Assembly: GCA_024811115.1 (NCBI GenBank)
Contig: JAKOGH010000103.1
Coordinates: forward strand, 105,826 to 169,825
Length of the DNA stretch: 64,000 nt
From: Terana coerulea
Taxonomy: Eukaryota > Basidiomycota > Agaricomycetes > Polyporales > Phanerochaetaceae
Direction of reading: 5' to 3'
Position 1 is the first letter of the stretch. Every line of letters starts with the position of its first letter. The notes beneath the pieces are model-generated. The model searched no databases, had not been told where the DNA came from, and saw only the letters and a list, made by a program, of their open reading frames with translations. Both the position numbers and the translations under genes were made by a program. Positions 22,656 through 35,000 of this stretch are shown in pieces.

Positions 22656-23224
22656 ATGTCAGAAGAAGATCGCAAGGAGGACGTCAAGCCCAAGCTTACC
22701 GTTCAGGTACAGTTTGAAGGTCAAGGTGAGAATGTACCGTGAAATACAGAATGACGGCGATAATTAACGGCGGCCGTCATTAGTTTGCACCGTGAAGGTG
22801 AAGTCTACGACACAATTCAAGAAGATATTCGAGGCTGCAGAAGTACTTCAATCTAGTGATGGACGCAAATCATAGGCTGACTTACTTTCGTGCTTCCTAG
22901 GCGCGGTTCAACCGAGCAGCAGGTAAGTACTGAGCGTGATACACCCCCGGTCTGTGCTCCATCCTTACCTTGGTTCGACTAGGTGCCTTCCGTTTCACCT
23001 TTGACGGGCAGCGTGTTCTACCCGAGCAAACGCCGGCAGAGGTACGATAATCAAGCTTCTCTCTGTTCGTGGGATTAGCTGTAACCACTTGCCGTCGCAG
23101 CTTGAGATGGAGGATGGTGACACCATCGACGCTCATTTGGAGCAGGTGCGTGAATCACTTTAACGTTCTCAGTCACAGAACTAATCCATTTTCGTAGTTG
23201 GGTGGTTCGCGTCGTCTCTGTTAG
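22656..23224 (+). CDS. SMT3: SUMO (small ubiquitin-like modifier)
   Basis: Ubiquitin-like modifier conjugated to lysines of nuclear proteins by the E1/Ubc9 cascade. Six exons: 22656-22725, 22784-22842, 22901-22922, 22983-23041, 23101-23145 and 23198-23224, all phases consistent, 93 residues. A short charged N-terminus (MSEEDRKEDVKPKLTVQVQF) precedes the beta-grasp core with KSTTQFKKIFEAAEARF, FRFTFDGQRVLPEQTPAELE and MEDGDTIDAHLEQ. The C-terminus is LGGSRRLC: maturation by a ULP protease would remove SRRLC to expose the Gly-Gly. The splitting of such a small gene into six exons, one of only 22 nt, is typical of this phylum. No frame break. Confidence 0.95.
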
Positions 23225-23572
23225 GCGAAGGAACGCACTTGGGTTGCACTTGGGTCGTCTTTCGCATTTGTCTATCATTATTGGCCGGCTTCGTTCCATG
23301 TACCATCTACCTGCTCTGCCCTATCCTCGAAATTTTATCGCACAATGTATTGCTCATTCGAATTCAGTGTATTTGCTTGAGGCTTAGAATGCGAAGTGTT
23401 CTAAGAAGTTGCTCAGAAGCTTCTGTATAAGGCGAAGTCCGACCCGCTATACCGCCCACGCACTTCGCCCCGAACTACCACGACCCCAACGCCAGTCGAG
23501 AATTGACCTATTCTCAACCCTCCGACTTGCGCCCGTATGGACTCATAAAGGATACTACTACTAGCTACAAGC
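23225..23572. other. Intergenic SUMO / ATG22-like
   Basis: 3' end of the SUMO gene and promoter of the transporter gene. No other feature seen. Confidence 0.5.
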
Positions 23573-25807
23573 ATGCCTAGTGCGGACGTTGTGACGAGCT
23601 CGGAGTTGGCGTACGATGCGAGGCGGTATAAGAGGTGGCTCCGAGGATGGTTGAGTTATGCGTTTGCTAGGTACGTGGCGTAGCTGGTTCCTCGAGTCAT
23701 TTGAATCTGACGCATGCAATTCTGCGTTCGTGCTCCTTACCGTCACTGGCATGCGCTGTCCCACACAGTGAGGTCTTCGTCGTGGTCTCGCTCACATTGT
23801 TCCTACCCATCTGTCTGGAGCAATTCGCCAGGTAAGCATATTATCTTTAAACAGCACAAAATTGGGAGTCACTTAGTGGCTTTATCTAGAGATAACGGGT
23901 ACCTACTTCCAGACCGTACTGTACCATGCTCCGCAGCCAACTCAACAGCCCCTGTTCCAGTACATGACCTGAACGCAAACACAAGCCATCCGCTAAGATT
24001 GAGTATTCCGCAAGAGGAGATACGATGCGTGGTGAAGCTAGGGTGGATGTGGATAGATACTGCAAGCTTCAGGTACGTCGTGCTTCGTAATGAATGATAC
24101 CCTCGCCTGCACAGGATCTGAGTTATATGCGCTAGTCTCTACACGAACTCGTTATCTGTGGCCCTACAAGCGTTGACAGTCATTTCAATGGGAAACATTG
24201 CCGACCACCGTGAGTCTATTGGTTTCTTTGCCTCAGAGAATATTCAACAGCTTCAACAGCACCGCATCGCAAGCTTCTCCTGCTTTTCTTCGCCTTCTTC
24301 GGTTCAACGGCCGCCATGCTATTCCTTTTGCTCCCGTCGTCCTCGCCTATCTGGCCGGCCTCCGCGCTTCTGGGTATATGCGCGAACGTTGGGTTCGGTG
24401 CGTCCGTGGTGGCCATGAACGCCTACCTGCCTACCCTTGCGAGAGCCTCCGAGGAAGTGGTGGAGAAGCACGCTCAGTTATACGTAGGCTCCGTAACCCC
24501 GGGCGAGGAACAGTCAACTCCCGCTGAAAGAAACTCGGACGAACATGAAGGCGACGCTTCTGAGCCCCTGTTAGCTTCAAGCGGGACCGAGAGACAGAAT
24601 ACCAATCGTGGAGAAGGCGCCAGCGAGCAGCGCGAAGCATACAATACAGCTCTTTCTCGCGCTACATCTCGCATCTCCTCCCAAGGCATTGCCCTCGGAT
24701 ACGCCGCAGGTATCCTGTTGCTCCTCGTGGCCCTCATTCCTGTTACGCGTTTGCATGGCACGACCTTCTCACTACGGCTGGCGATTGGCCTAAGTGGGCT
24801 ATGGTGGGCGGCGTTCTCGCTTCCAGCTGCACTTTGGTTGCCTTCCGGGAGGGGCGAGGACAAGGAGAGGCAGGTCGAGGCTGAGTCGGAAGGGGCGTGG
24901 GGCACGGAGAATGGAGCAGCGAGGGATGAGTCGTGGAGCACAGGGAGAGAAATTGTGAAGGCATGGAAGAGGCTTGGTAGCATGTTGAGGTGGAAGGAAA
25001 TCAAGCGGCTGAGGAATACCTTCAAGTTTCTGGCCGCGTGGTTCCTACTCTCAGATGGTCGGTAATTGCTGACATCCGCCATGCATAAATGCTCACGATA
25101 TACTTTCAACAGGCTTCACGACCATAACGTCGACTGCCATGCTCTTCGCCAAGACCTCGCTAAACATGCCAGCCACGTCTCTCGTCATTATTGGCGTCAT
25201 CACTCCCGTCGCAGGCATCGCAGGTTCGCTTGTCTGGCCCATCATACAACGCCGTCTAGGTCTCTCCAACATACACATCCTCGTTACGCTCGTGTGCCTG
25301 GCAAGTTTTCTGCCTGCGTATGGTTGTCTCGGCTTCATCAGCGTCTTCCGGAATGGGAAAGTGAAGTTTGGGGGTTTAACAACCCCAGGGGAGATGTATG
25401 TGCTCTCCATGTACTTCGCAAGTATCCGTCCTGAGTTTGAGGCAAGGCAGTTGACTAATCGGTGTACAGGGTGCTGTGTACGGAGCCTTCCAGGGTTATG
25501 CCCGCGCATTTTACTCGGAGCTGATCCCTCACGGAGAAGAAGCCCGGTGGTATGCGCTATACTCTATCACCGACAAGGTGCGTCCACTTTTACGCGTATC
25601 GCACGCTATCATTCACATACACCGCGCATATAGTCAAGTTCCTTCGTCGGACCACTGATAGTCGGCATCATCGCTGATACTACGGGAAACATACGCTACG
25701 CGTTCTTCTTCCTCATTTTCATGGTGTGGTCCGCTGTGCCGGTGCTGTTGGCCATTGATGTCGAGCGAGGGCGCCAGGATGCTGAAAGCTATCGGTTCAA
25801 GCCGTAG
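23573..25807 (+). CDS. ATG22: ATG22-like vacuolar amino-acid effluxer (MFS)
   Basis: Membrane transporter of the Atg22 family, which exports amino acids from the vacuole after autophagic breakdown. Exons begin 23573-23670, 23769-23831, 23890-24072, 24136-24209, 24251-25057 and 25113 onward, with two further exons to the stop at 25805-25807. Recognisable segments are EVFVVVSLTLFLPICLEQFA (first membrane span), VVKLGWMWIDTASF, VALQALTVISMGNIADH, GFGASVVAMNAYLPTLA, ISSQGIALGYAAGILLLLVA and GEEARWYALYSITDKSSSF. The charged loop between the middle spans is typical of the family. The splice near 25426-25470 does not keep phase with the obvious donor; one extra A in TTCGCAAGTATCC would explain it. 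The protein ends in RFKP. Assignment rests on overall pattern and several family segments. Confidence 0.8.
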
Positions 25808-26480
25808 CTTGGCTTGCGAATCCGAGCTTTGTATTTTTACTGCTCTGTGTGGCTGCTATTTCAGGGTCATTGTGTAAGTTATTGTGATGGACACTTTACT
25901 AGATATCACACCGAGTTACACACTCATCCACCCCTCGTGTGCGCGACACTACAGCATGAATTCACGACGTGCATCTGATACATTGAGGACCGCGAAATGT
26001 CATCAGAGGCCAGCGACGCGTATACCCCCGAAAAGGTCCATGAAGTCCATGGGCAACATCCTCCCTGTTCCTCAACGTGAGTTCCCTTTCACAATTACGC
26101 ATGCACCGATTAATAAGCGTTTCGAATTCTTGAAGGCTGGAAGCAGGAATCGCCGCAGTAAATGTTGTGTTACCGGTGCTAGCTTCAGTTACACGAATTA
26201 GTGCCGTCGGCGGATTCAGAGGTTCAAGTTCGCACTTCTGTCTCAACGTGGTAAACCTGAAGGTTAACTCTTACTCTCACCCGCTGACTGGCCTGTGGCC
26301 ACCTTCGCTTTGACCCCAATATGCTGGCCCAACTATGAAACTCCGTTCTATTGTGACATAAATTCATCGGTGGCCCATTTGTCACGCTCCAGCATCCTCT
26401 CATGAAATGACCTCCGCAAGTTAAGAACCATTCGAGTTCCCATCTCGAAGCTCCTCTGTCCGTCTACATCTTCCTTCGAC
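25808..26480. other. Intergenic ATG22-like / FunK1
   Basis: Only short frames (up to about 105 codons) without recognisable content; presumed promoter of the FunK1 gene. Confidence 0.5.
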
Positions 26481-29191
26481 ATGTCTGCCATAGACAAACA
26501 TTTTACCGCGTCCTCCTACGTTTCTTCGCTATCTCACACATCGGTGGAGTCTTCTACCCATGTTAAAACTCTCGAGGTTCCGAAAGCCCTTAAACCAGTA
26601 CCCGCTGTTGATCCTCAGTTCACAACCAATCACTTGTTGCCTATCCCACCCACCATCGAATGGAGGAATGCTTTGGATCACGACCTTCTTCGGGAATTGA
26701 CTAACTCGACAACGACCGGGAGCGAGTTCATCTCTTACCGACCATTTGCAAAATTGTTGACCAAGCTCAGCCTCTTTATCTACGGTCTGTTACTGTTTCT
26801 GTACTGGAAATACCAAGCTTACGAGTAACTTATATTTTATGATAGAGCATCTTCCGTCTCGGCCTGAAGGCCTAAAGAAGATCTCCTTTGTGCCTAACGG
26901 AAACTGTCCTATGTCACATCATCCGGCCGGCAGAGGCACACGTCCAAAATATGCTCCAGACCTGATTGGCGTTGACAACCCCCTCAAATATCTTGAGAAG
27001 GAGGCGCCGAGTGCTTCAAACTTGGCCCACGCCAGAGGGCAGGATGAGGACCAGCAAGCTGTCACGAAAGGACCACCGATCGAGCCTCCAGCAGATGAGC
27101 CCAACGGACCCGCTCGGCCGTCTGAGAACCCCCAATGCCGGCCCATCCCGTATTCGTCTGCGCGCACGCTCGTCGTAATGAAACCTCAGCGGTATCTTGG
27201 GTTGAATCAAGCGACTAACCTTGTCTGGTACATTCTTGAGGCTTCACCCCACGTCATCGGGATGTACGTCCTGGCCGCGCGAACCCAAGACTACCAGGTG
27301 GCCTGGGTGGATGCTTCTGGAGTCGAAGTTGCTTCCGGCGATATGTCGTGGGACAACCTGGAGCCCCTTGCTCAGTACCTCTACTCGCTGTACATGCCCC
27401 CTGCGAAGCATCACCTGCAGGACATGTCGTTGACTCCCCGCGTGGCATTAGACCCCGAGGTGTTGTGGGACGTGCAGGCGTGCGGCAAGACCTACGAAAG
27501 GTGTACACTCACCCTGTGGCCCAAAGGTTGTGGTCGTCGAACTACCGTGTTCAAGTCGGTCGCTCCAACGGGCGCGAAGGTTGTCATCAAAGATGCATAC
27601 CGCGATGAAAATAGGAGATTCAAGGAGAAGGATCTCATCGAAGAGATTCATAGAGACGGTATCGTTCCCGGCGTTGTCCGCGCAATTGGTACTGAAGACG
27701 TCAAGATGAGGCATGGAGCCGACACCGTAGATATCACTATCGGAGGATTGGCAAATCCTCGCGGTGGGCCCATCAGGCGCACAAAGGCTCGCATGGTCAT
27801 GGGCAGCCACGGTGAGCATCTCCTGAAGGCCAAAACCCTCGGGGACCTCCTTCGCGCCATATACGATACAGTAGAAGGTGCGCCGACTCGTTCCGAAATC
27901 TTTGTGCTTTGCTGAAAGGGTTCTGTGCAGTACATCGCATCCTCGTTCGAGAGCGGAAAGTCCTCCACCGCGATATGAGCGCATATAATATCCTCATGTA
28001 TCCAGAACATCACCCTGACACCCTAAACGACCCAAGTACACCTGAGAACAGCAAGGTGCTCTACTCTGGGAAGTTGCCCATCAAATTCATTAACGATATT
28101 CTTCCCTGCTCCTTTGCGTAAGCTCGCCTTCACGATCTCGCATACGCTGGCTGATTTTCTCTTTTGACGAAGGGACAGTTCGCCAGATGGCCAAAGTTCT
28201 CCGCGTTGTCTCATCATTGACTTCGACAACTCATCGCCTTCTGAGCCGATGCAAAGGGCTGTCAACTCACAATTGACCACGGACGAAGCTATGGTCGACC
28301 AAGAGCTCAGCGTGCGTACGGTGAGTACATTTAGATCATCTTCTGCCTGCGAGACATTCATTCGTACCGGGATTGTAGGGCACCGACCGTTATGTCGCTC
28401 GTAGTGTGGCTCAAGGCCAAGTTCTGAGATCTCGTCCCTCACAACTCCAATTTGCTCCCATGCCAACCCTCTCTCAGAAAGCTCTGGAAGCGTATGCGGC
28501 TGCATACACCCAAGAGGCGTACGACGAGATGTGCGACGGTGACGGCAAGTGTCATGGAGGGCTGTGTACCGTCAAACCTGAGGAGCAACCCGACCCTACA
28601 GTGGTGTTCAAGCACCGGCCATCGCACGACGTTGAATCCATATTTTGGACACTGGTGATGAGCCTAGTCCTAGTGCGACCGTTGGGGTCACCGCTTGAGA
28701 AGGCATTTGAGGGCTGGCGGGTGTACCAACTGCATGTTTCCCTCTTCACTCATGCCTTCGACGATGGGCTGAACGACGATGACGACCGTGATCATCTGCT
28801 CCGGTGGTACGACTTCGACTTCGACGCGGTGTTGCACCCACAGCTGCAAGACATCGGTCTCGGGAATATGCTCGCGAAGCTGGCCCAACAAGTGCTCCCG
28901 GAGTACGCCTATTTAGAGCCGCAACCGCCGACGGATCATCTGCATGAGGCCTTTAGGAGAATCTTGCTCGACTTTCTGGTCAAGTACAGCGACCTTGCTG
29001 ACATTCAACTCGACCCGGATTTGCAGAGGGATATCGTGAATGGCCAGAACCAACTGAGGGGCCGAAAACGGAGTGGAGGAAGCCTAGAAGCGGCAACACC
29101 CAAGCGGCACAAGGCCAACGGGGCGGACGGGTCTCGAGACCTCTCCGCCTCCGTACGTTCTTACTGGCCGTCACACACTCCACCGCCGTAA
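26481..29191 (+). CDS. FunK1 fungal-type protein kinase
   Basis: Member of the FunK1 family, protein-kinase-like proteins expanded in mushroom-forming fungi. Five exons: 26481-26784, 26846-27877, 27931-28117, 28179-28320 and 28379-29191; all phases agree, 825 residues. The first half contains the family-typical region (TLVVMKPQRYLGLNQATNLV, then VFKSVAPTGAKVVIKDAYRD with the likely ATP-binding lysine). The catalytic loop is HRDMSAYNILM and the metal-binding position reads LIIDFDNS, DFD instead of DFG, as is usual in this family. TGTDRYVARSVAQG resembles the activation segment and HDVESIFWTLVM the conserved aF-like helix. The C-terminus carries a basic RGRKRSGG-type stretch that may be a nuclear signal. 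No frame break. Substrates are unknown. Confidence 0.9.
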
Positions 29192-29775
29192 TTTGCTCTA
29201 CTTATACTTTGTGTTGCTCTTTTGATGTACTTGTAGCGTTTCTGCATCGTTGATGATGTGTATAAACTTCCTCAGTGAGTAATATATGTGGGCCGGCCCT
29301 GTCTGAATTCTCGAATCATTCAACAGTGTGGTGCACCCGACTTCGCTCAGCGTGAAAAGCAAGTAATAAGACCAAAAGACTGATATCGCCGCACCGCATC
29401 TATGCAACCTTTGCACGAAAACCAAATACAGGCCTCTCCAGGCCAGTTGGTGGAGACTGCACTCATCGAGGTTCGTTTCCGCCGTTTCCGTCATGCCAAC
29501 GGTGATCAACGGTCTCCCACTGGCACTCTGTTGGGCTGTAAAACAACAGGCCGTGAAGATTGAGCAGGAAGAGCGTTGCATACACAAACACTTGCACGAC
29601 TGATTTGTTTAAGCTAGCTTCAGTCTTTGACTTCGATAGCTCCAGGATTCCGATAGCATATATACAAGATGCCGGTCATTCAAGATTTAAACCACTACTG
29701 TGCTCGCAACACCAGGCGGTCTTCCTTCCAGACCAGCAGCAGAACAACCTCATCCGACCGAGTACATAAGCTCTT
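29192..29775. other. Convergent intergenic region
   Basis: Between the 3' ends of the FunK1 and F-box/LRR genes. Contains a 129-codon minus frame (29198-29587) without recognisable motifs; probably non-coding. Confidence 0.5.
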
Positions 29776-31313
29776 TTACGCCCGTGATCCTCCAGGAGCA
29801 TTGAGAAGATCAGGTAGCGGCAGAGCGACCAAGCCCTTGACCAGCCTGCGCCCGTTCACCGCACGCAGGAAGTTCCGCAGCGCCAGACGATCCGCGCGTG
29901 CAACATCGGACGGCAGCTTGACGTCTTTACCCCGCTCATACCCATACCCCGTCACCGATCGCTCGTACGCGCTTCGCATGTCCATCCGGGGGTCCTCTTC
30001 GTGCAAGCCCCACCCCGTGCGCTCCACCGTCCGGAAGTCGAGCAGTGCCCCGAGGTTGTCGGCGAGCCGCGGGTACACGGTCGACCACGTCCGGAGCGGC
30101 CGCCCGTCCTTGCCGCCGATGTGCATGGGGCACGTGTCGAGCGTGAGCGACTGCAGCGTGCGGCCGTGGTACACGATGAAGTCCTCGACGAGCGTGTGTT
30201 CGTTGAAGACGAAGCCGTTGAGCGTGAGCGCCGTCAGGTGCGGGAAGCGGAGCCACGAGAGATCGACGGGCGGGAACTGGCCGATGGGCTGGTCGCTGAA
30301 GAGCGAGAGGGAGGTGAGCGTGCGCTGCGCGGGCTCGAGGAAGCGCTCCGGGATCATCTCGCTCCAGAACCAGGACCACATGTCTTCGCCGCGCCGACCC
30401 TTGAAGCGTAGGGCGTGTGCGCTGAGGGAGAAGTGAGAGAGGCCGGATATGAGGCTCTCGAACACCTCGCTTTGGTACTCGGGCGCCGGGAAGGGAATGA
30501 GGTTGTTGATGGTGAAGGAGCGCAGGACGAGCGGGTGAGCTACGTAGTCGGGACTCAAGAGAGCCTGCATGATGGAGGATTGAAGCATGAAGTATTTTGA
30601 GGGGTGAGTCATCGTGACGCTTCCGTCTTCAGCGTTTTGGACGGTTTGCCACACCATTCCCGAGAAAAAGTTGAGTTGTAGTTCGTTGAGCGAGGTGAAT
30701 AGGTATAGCTGGGACATGTTTTGGGCGAAGCACAGGCGGATAGCTTTCGCTTCTTCATCTTCTTCCACTGTAAGGCTTCATCAGTACTCTGCGAGTGAAG
30801 TGAACGGTGTGGTAGTGAAAGGGATGGCCAATTCTAAACTCGCTGGCCTGGGAGAGGGAGCTGCTGCTCGCATGACTCTCGCGCGAACGCGGCGGGACAG
30901 GGCGGGCAGTCACGCGCCCTTTGCACATCAAACTCGACCAGGGACAGTTCAGAATTGGCCATGCCAGAAGTGAAGGGTGTTGCAGCGAAGTCAAGGACGT
31001 TGTGACTCACCTGTGTTGACTAGCTTGTTTTCTCCAGGCCCAGCCTCGCAATGCACCACCAGTTTCTGAACCAACGGAAGCCAACTGCGAAGAGTTCAAC
31101 AAAGCCTTGTGTCCATGAACGCCCCGGGTGGTGTTCACGACGTGCAACGTGTGGAATGCTCGTGGTGTCGCATACGTGAAAAAGGTGTGATTGACGACTC
31201 CGGAGGCGTAGTAGGTCGCCAATGGCAGGCACTTCGCCTATTACAGCGCCGATGAGCTCGATGGGTAAGTCATTGAGGGTGACCTTCGATGCTCTTCGCG
31301 GCACGGCGGTCAT
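29776..31313 (-). CDS. F-box / leucine-rich-repeat-like protein
   Basis: Probable SCF substrate adaptor. The start is the ATG at 31313; the N-terminus holds an F-box-like helix (VTLNDLPIELIGAVIGEVP, then IGDLLRLRS). The next part, VNHTFFTYATPRAFHTLHVV, is in another frame: one extra base at about 31190-31203 breaks it. An intron of about 240 bases (31008 to about 30770) contains a short inverted-repeat element. The main exon, 30768-29776, reads about 330 codons with leucine-rich, irregular repeats (LYLFTSLNELQLNFF, LTSLSLFSDQPIGQFP, LTALTLNGFVFNE, LQSLTLDTCPMHIGG), the pattern seen in agaricomycete F-box/LRR-like proteins. The target is unknown. Confidence 0.75.
30822..30965. mobile_element. 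Short inverted-repeat element (MITE-like) in intron
   Basis: Arms at 30822-30840 and 30946-30965 are inverted copies of about 20 bases (GGCATGGCCAATTCTRAACT with one or two differences), bounding a 144-base segment. AGTGAA occurs just outside each arm, though offset by a few bases on one side, so a target duplication is possible but not exact. It lies wholly within the intron of the F-box/LRR gene. Consistent with a small non-autonomous DNA element; no coding content. Confidence 0.5.
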
Positions 31314-32010
31314 TTCGAGTGGCTTTCACGACGAGAGTCTTGACGGTAAGTCACCAACGAGTGAAACGGCGGACCCGAGCTGTCGGTGGCGGTCAGGAGT
31401 CAAGAGACGGCACTCGCAAAAGCCGCACTGACTCCTGCTGGCAAAGAAGTTTGGAAGTAAAGAGGAGGTCCAGAAGGGTCCAATCGTCCTCACGACCTTG
31501 AAGGCACTGCCTGTCTCGACCGACAGGACCTACAGGGATCTACATTCTGTCAGTCAGCCATGTTTCCGCTTGAGTGCGCCTGCAAGATATCCTCCATCCC
31601 GCTCTCTCTGCATGTCGATTATTCGGTGAAACTGAGAGATGACTTCCTAAGGGGTGCCGTCCTAGGCCGTTGCGCAACCGTCATGGGGAGGATCAAGGGG
31701 GAAGCGCTCCATAATTTGATCCGAAGCACGAGTTTGTAGCGCCTACCGCTCTCCAAATTTAAACTGCAGCGAACTTGTGGATTTGATGAGGTGAAAGGTT
31801 GCTACTAACTCGATTTGCTAGGGACTGTTGCGACCTGACTCGACGATAGTTGGAATCATCAGCCCTTGTATGACTACATCATGCCCCGGAGCCGGACTTT
31901 GATGGCGATAAGCTTCCAAACGCTTGCGAAATCCCATACATAGGCCTCGCAAGCCCATGTGGGGGACGTAATTCAACATTCGCCGTCCTTCTTGACTTCC
32001 TACCACCACC
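31314..32010. other. Divergent intergenic region; ABC1 promoter
   Basis: No gene was recognised. The last 110 bases contain blocks shared with the promoter of the second ABC gene: ATGGCGATAAGC, a TAGGCCTCGYAAGCCCATGTG-type block, and GACGTARTTCAACATYC just before the start. Confidence 0.5.
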
Positions 32011-35000
32011 ATGGAACAGGCTGGAGGAGCGCAGACGGTGCTCTTCGCCGCTCAGAGTAGTCAGAAAGAGAGGTGAGTCTGTTCATGCGTCAATAAAGCC
32101 AAGAAAGGCTGAATAGTCCGGTAGAGGGCCATTGGCGCGCACTTGGCCTTTACTCGCGTCAAACGCCGTCTTTGCGTTGCAACTCGTCGTCCTCCTTCTC
32201 GTCTGGAGAAGGCTGCACTCACATGCAAAGCGTGAAGGAAAAGAGGTGCAGAGTGCAGAGTCGAAGGGCATAATCCGTCGCAAAGTCGCCGAAATCGGCG
32301 GATGGTCTGCTCTCCTGCATAGGTCCCTCCGCCTGGCAACTATCATTGCTCTATTCGCGGTTCTCGTCGTCACATCCAGCAAAAATGGATGGACGCTCCT
32401 CAATGTCACCGTTGTCAATGCCCTGGTGAATGCCGACCAATTTCGCGATATAGAGCTCGCCATGCTTACCTACTTCTTTAGGCTTTCTCTACACTCCTGG
32501 GTGTTGTTAACGTCTTCGCTTCGCCTTCCCTCGCCATGGCCGTTTCCGCAAATTTGACTTTGGTCACATTTGGCGTCTTCGCTACGTACGCGTACCGGGA
32601 CATCTGGCCCTTGATGACGTTCACGCTCCGACCGGCCGATGAAGCTGAAGGGGCCTTGATGTGGACGAAAGTCGCTCTGGCCACTTGGGCAGGTCTGCTT
32701 GCACCTTTGTTGGAGCCGTACGTGCCGACTGATGGCAAGGTAGTTCAACTCACCACCTCGCCACTTGATTGAGTCTGACGTGTCATTGGTATACAGCCGG
32801 CGACAGAGCCTCGCAGCCCTGAAGAAACGGCTTCCATCCTTTCCTGGGTTTTATACGTATTCCTGGACCCGCTGATCTGGAAAGGCCAGGGAATGCATCT
32901 CGCGCTTGACCAGCTGCTACCAATAGCTTCGTACGACAAGATGGAGCATATGGTGGAGAAGAGCTACCGGGTGCGTCCCACTGTGAATGCGCAGTCAGAA
33001 AGCTGAAACAATAATTCTCAATAGTATTTGGACCCCTTTTCGGGTGCCAAAAACTCGGGAATGATCTGGGCAATGCTCAACGTACTGCGTGTGCCCGTAA
33101 CTCAACAGACGCTGTGCTTGATTGTAATGGTAAGAACTTGCTCGCTCTGGAGGATGAAATTGATCCCGCTCACACTCTTCGGCCAGTCCTCCGCGAAGCT
33201 TGCCAGCCCGTTCGGTGTGAATCACCTGCTGAAGTACGTCTGACATTCACTACTTCGGCGCTTTCGGCGGGACACTGACAGTGGACAGGTACCTGGAGGA
33301 TGGCTCTGATGCCATAGTGAAGCCATGGGTGTGGATCTTGTGGATCGCGCTCGGGCCTATGCTGGACACGTTGTTCAAGGAACTCTATCTGTTTTTCTCC
33401 GTGCGCCCATTCCCTTCGCACCTCTTCTGCGCCATGATGCTGACATGCATAGCTATTAGACCCGCTCGTATGTCCGGTTTGAGGGTATGATCACGACGCT
33501 CGTGTTCGACCACTCGCTGCGGATCCGGATGAAGGCGGAGACGCAGGACAAGAAGGCAAGCGGCGAGGAGTCCACGACAGCGTCGATCGCCGAGTCGGAC
33601 GACGCGCGAAGCAAGGCGTCTGCGTCTGCGCGTGCGGAAGACAAGAGCGACGGCAAGGGCAGCAATCTGGTCGGCAGGATCATGACGACGGTCACAGCGG
33701 ACCTGGAGAATGTTACTGGTGCCCGAAATGCGCTGATAGTTGGTGCGTACCTTCACCACTCTTTGCATGTTTATGTACTAACGGGAGGGGCAGTGGTGTC
33801 TGGGCCGCTGGAACTCGCTCTGGCCACCTGGTTCTTGTACTCTATCCTAGGCTGGAGCTCTCTTGCGGGCCTTGCAGTCATGATCGCGTTTCTGCCTTTG
33901 CCGAAGCGGGTCGTATCTCTGACAGGCGGCGCACAGAAAAATCAAATGAAGGCGGTAAGAACGCATATAGTCAGCCGCCGCATCCATCCATGCTAACTGG
34001 ACCTCGACAGACTGATGCTCGCGTACAAAAAGTCACGGAATGTGAGTTAGTGCCAACACGAGGTGTCATCGCGAGCTCACTATTTGATAGTGATGAACGT
34101 CGTGCGCATGATCAAGCTGTTTGCTTGGGAGAAGCCTATCAAGGAGCAAATCGACGAGAAACGAGAAGAAGAGCTTAAGTGGGTGTACATGAAGATGCTC
34201 TACTACCTGGTCAACTACGTTGTCAAGTAAGGCGCATTGATACCATTCATGGCCTTGTTCTTCTTCGACTCACTCCGCATATTGTAGCATCAGCATCCCT
34301 TTGCTGCACATGATTGTCACATACGCCACCTACGTACGTGCCCTGAGCTTTCCTATACTAACGATTCTAATTTTATTCACAGACAATAGTCATGAAGCAG
34401 ACCCTGACCGGTATTCGCACCGTCAAAGTTTTGTGGCGTCTAATTGCTAACTATGACACATCTTGTAGCCTCTGTGGTATTTTTCTTCCGTCACAGGTGT
34501 GTACGAGGCCACACATGCGAGACTGTATATTGACAGGGTTTCGATCAGCTTTCGAGATCTTGAAGCATCAAATGTTCGTCATGAACCACTTTATTCCAAC
34601 TATGATCTCAGGTCCGTGTATCCCAGCCTTCAAATCCAAAGCTGACACTGACCGCCCACTGCGAATATAGCATATGTTTCGCTTGGGCGCCTTCGGGAGT
34701 TCCTCTGGGAGGTGAGCTATCCTGCTAACGATATGGCACATGTAACGGTATAAATTCCTGACTTCTACCTCAACTAGACTGAGTTGCTCGACACCTTCAC
34801 CGCGCCATCATCCGATGCTGCTGTCGCGCAGAGCCTTGGCCACGAGTACGACCTCGGCTTCGGGAAGTCAGACTTCTCATGGTCACTGGAGTCGGACACC
34901 CTTCTCGATTCCTCGCAGCAGGCGTTCCGCCTCCACATCGACGACGACATTGTCTTCAGGCGCGGCGCATTCAACCTCATCGTCGGTCCCACAGGCTCGG

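Noticed and set aside
26481..29191. DFD in place of DFG as a sign of a dead kinase
   Set aside because: This replacement is usual in the FunK1 family, so it is not specific evidence of loss of function.
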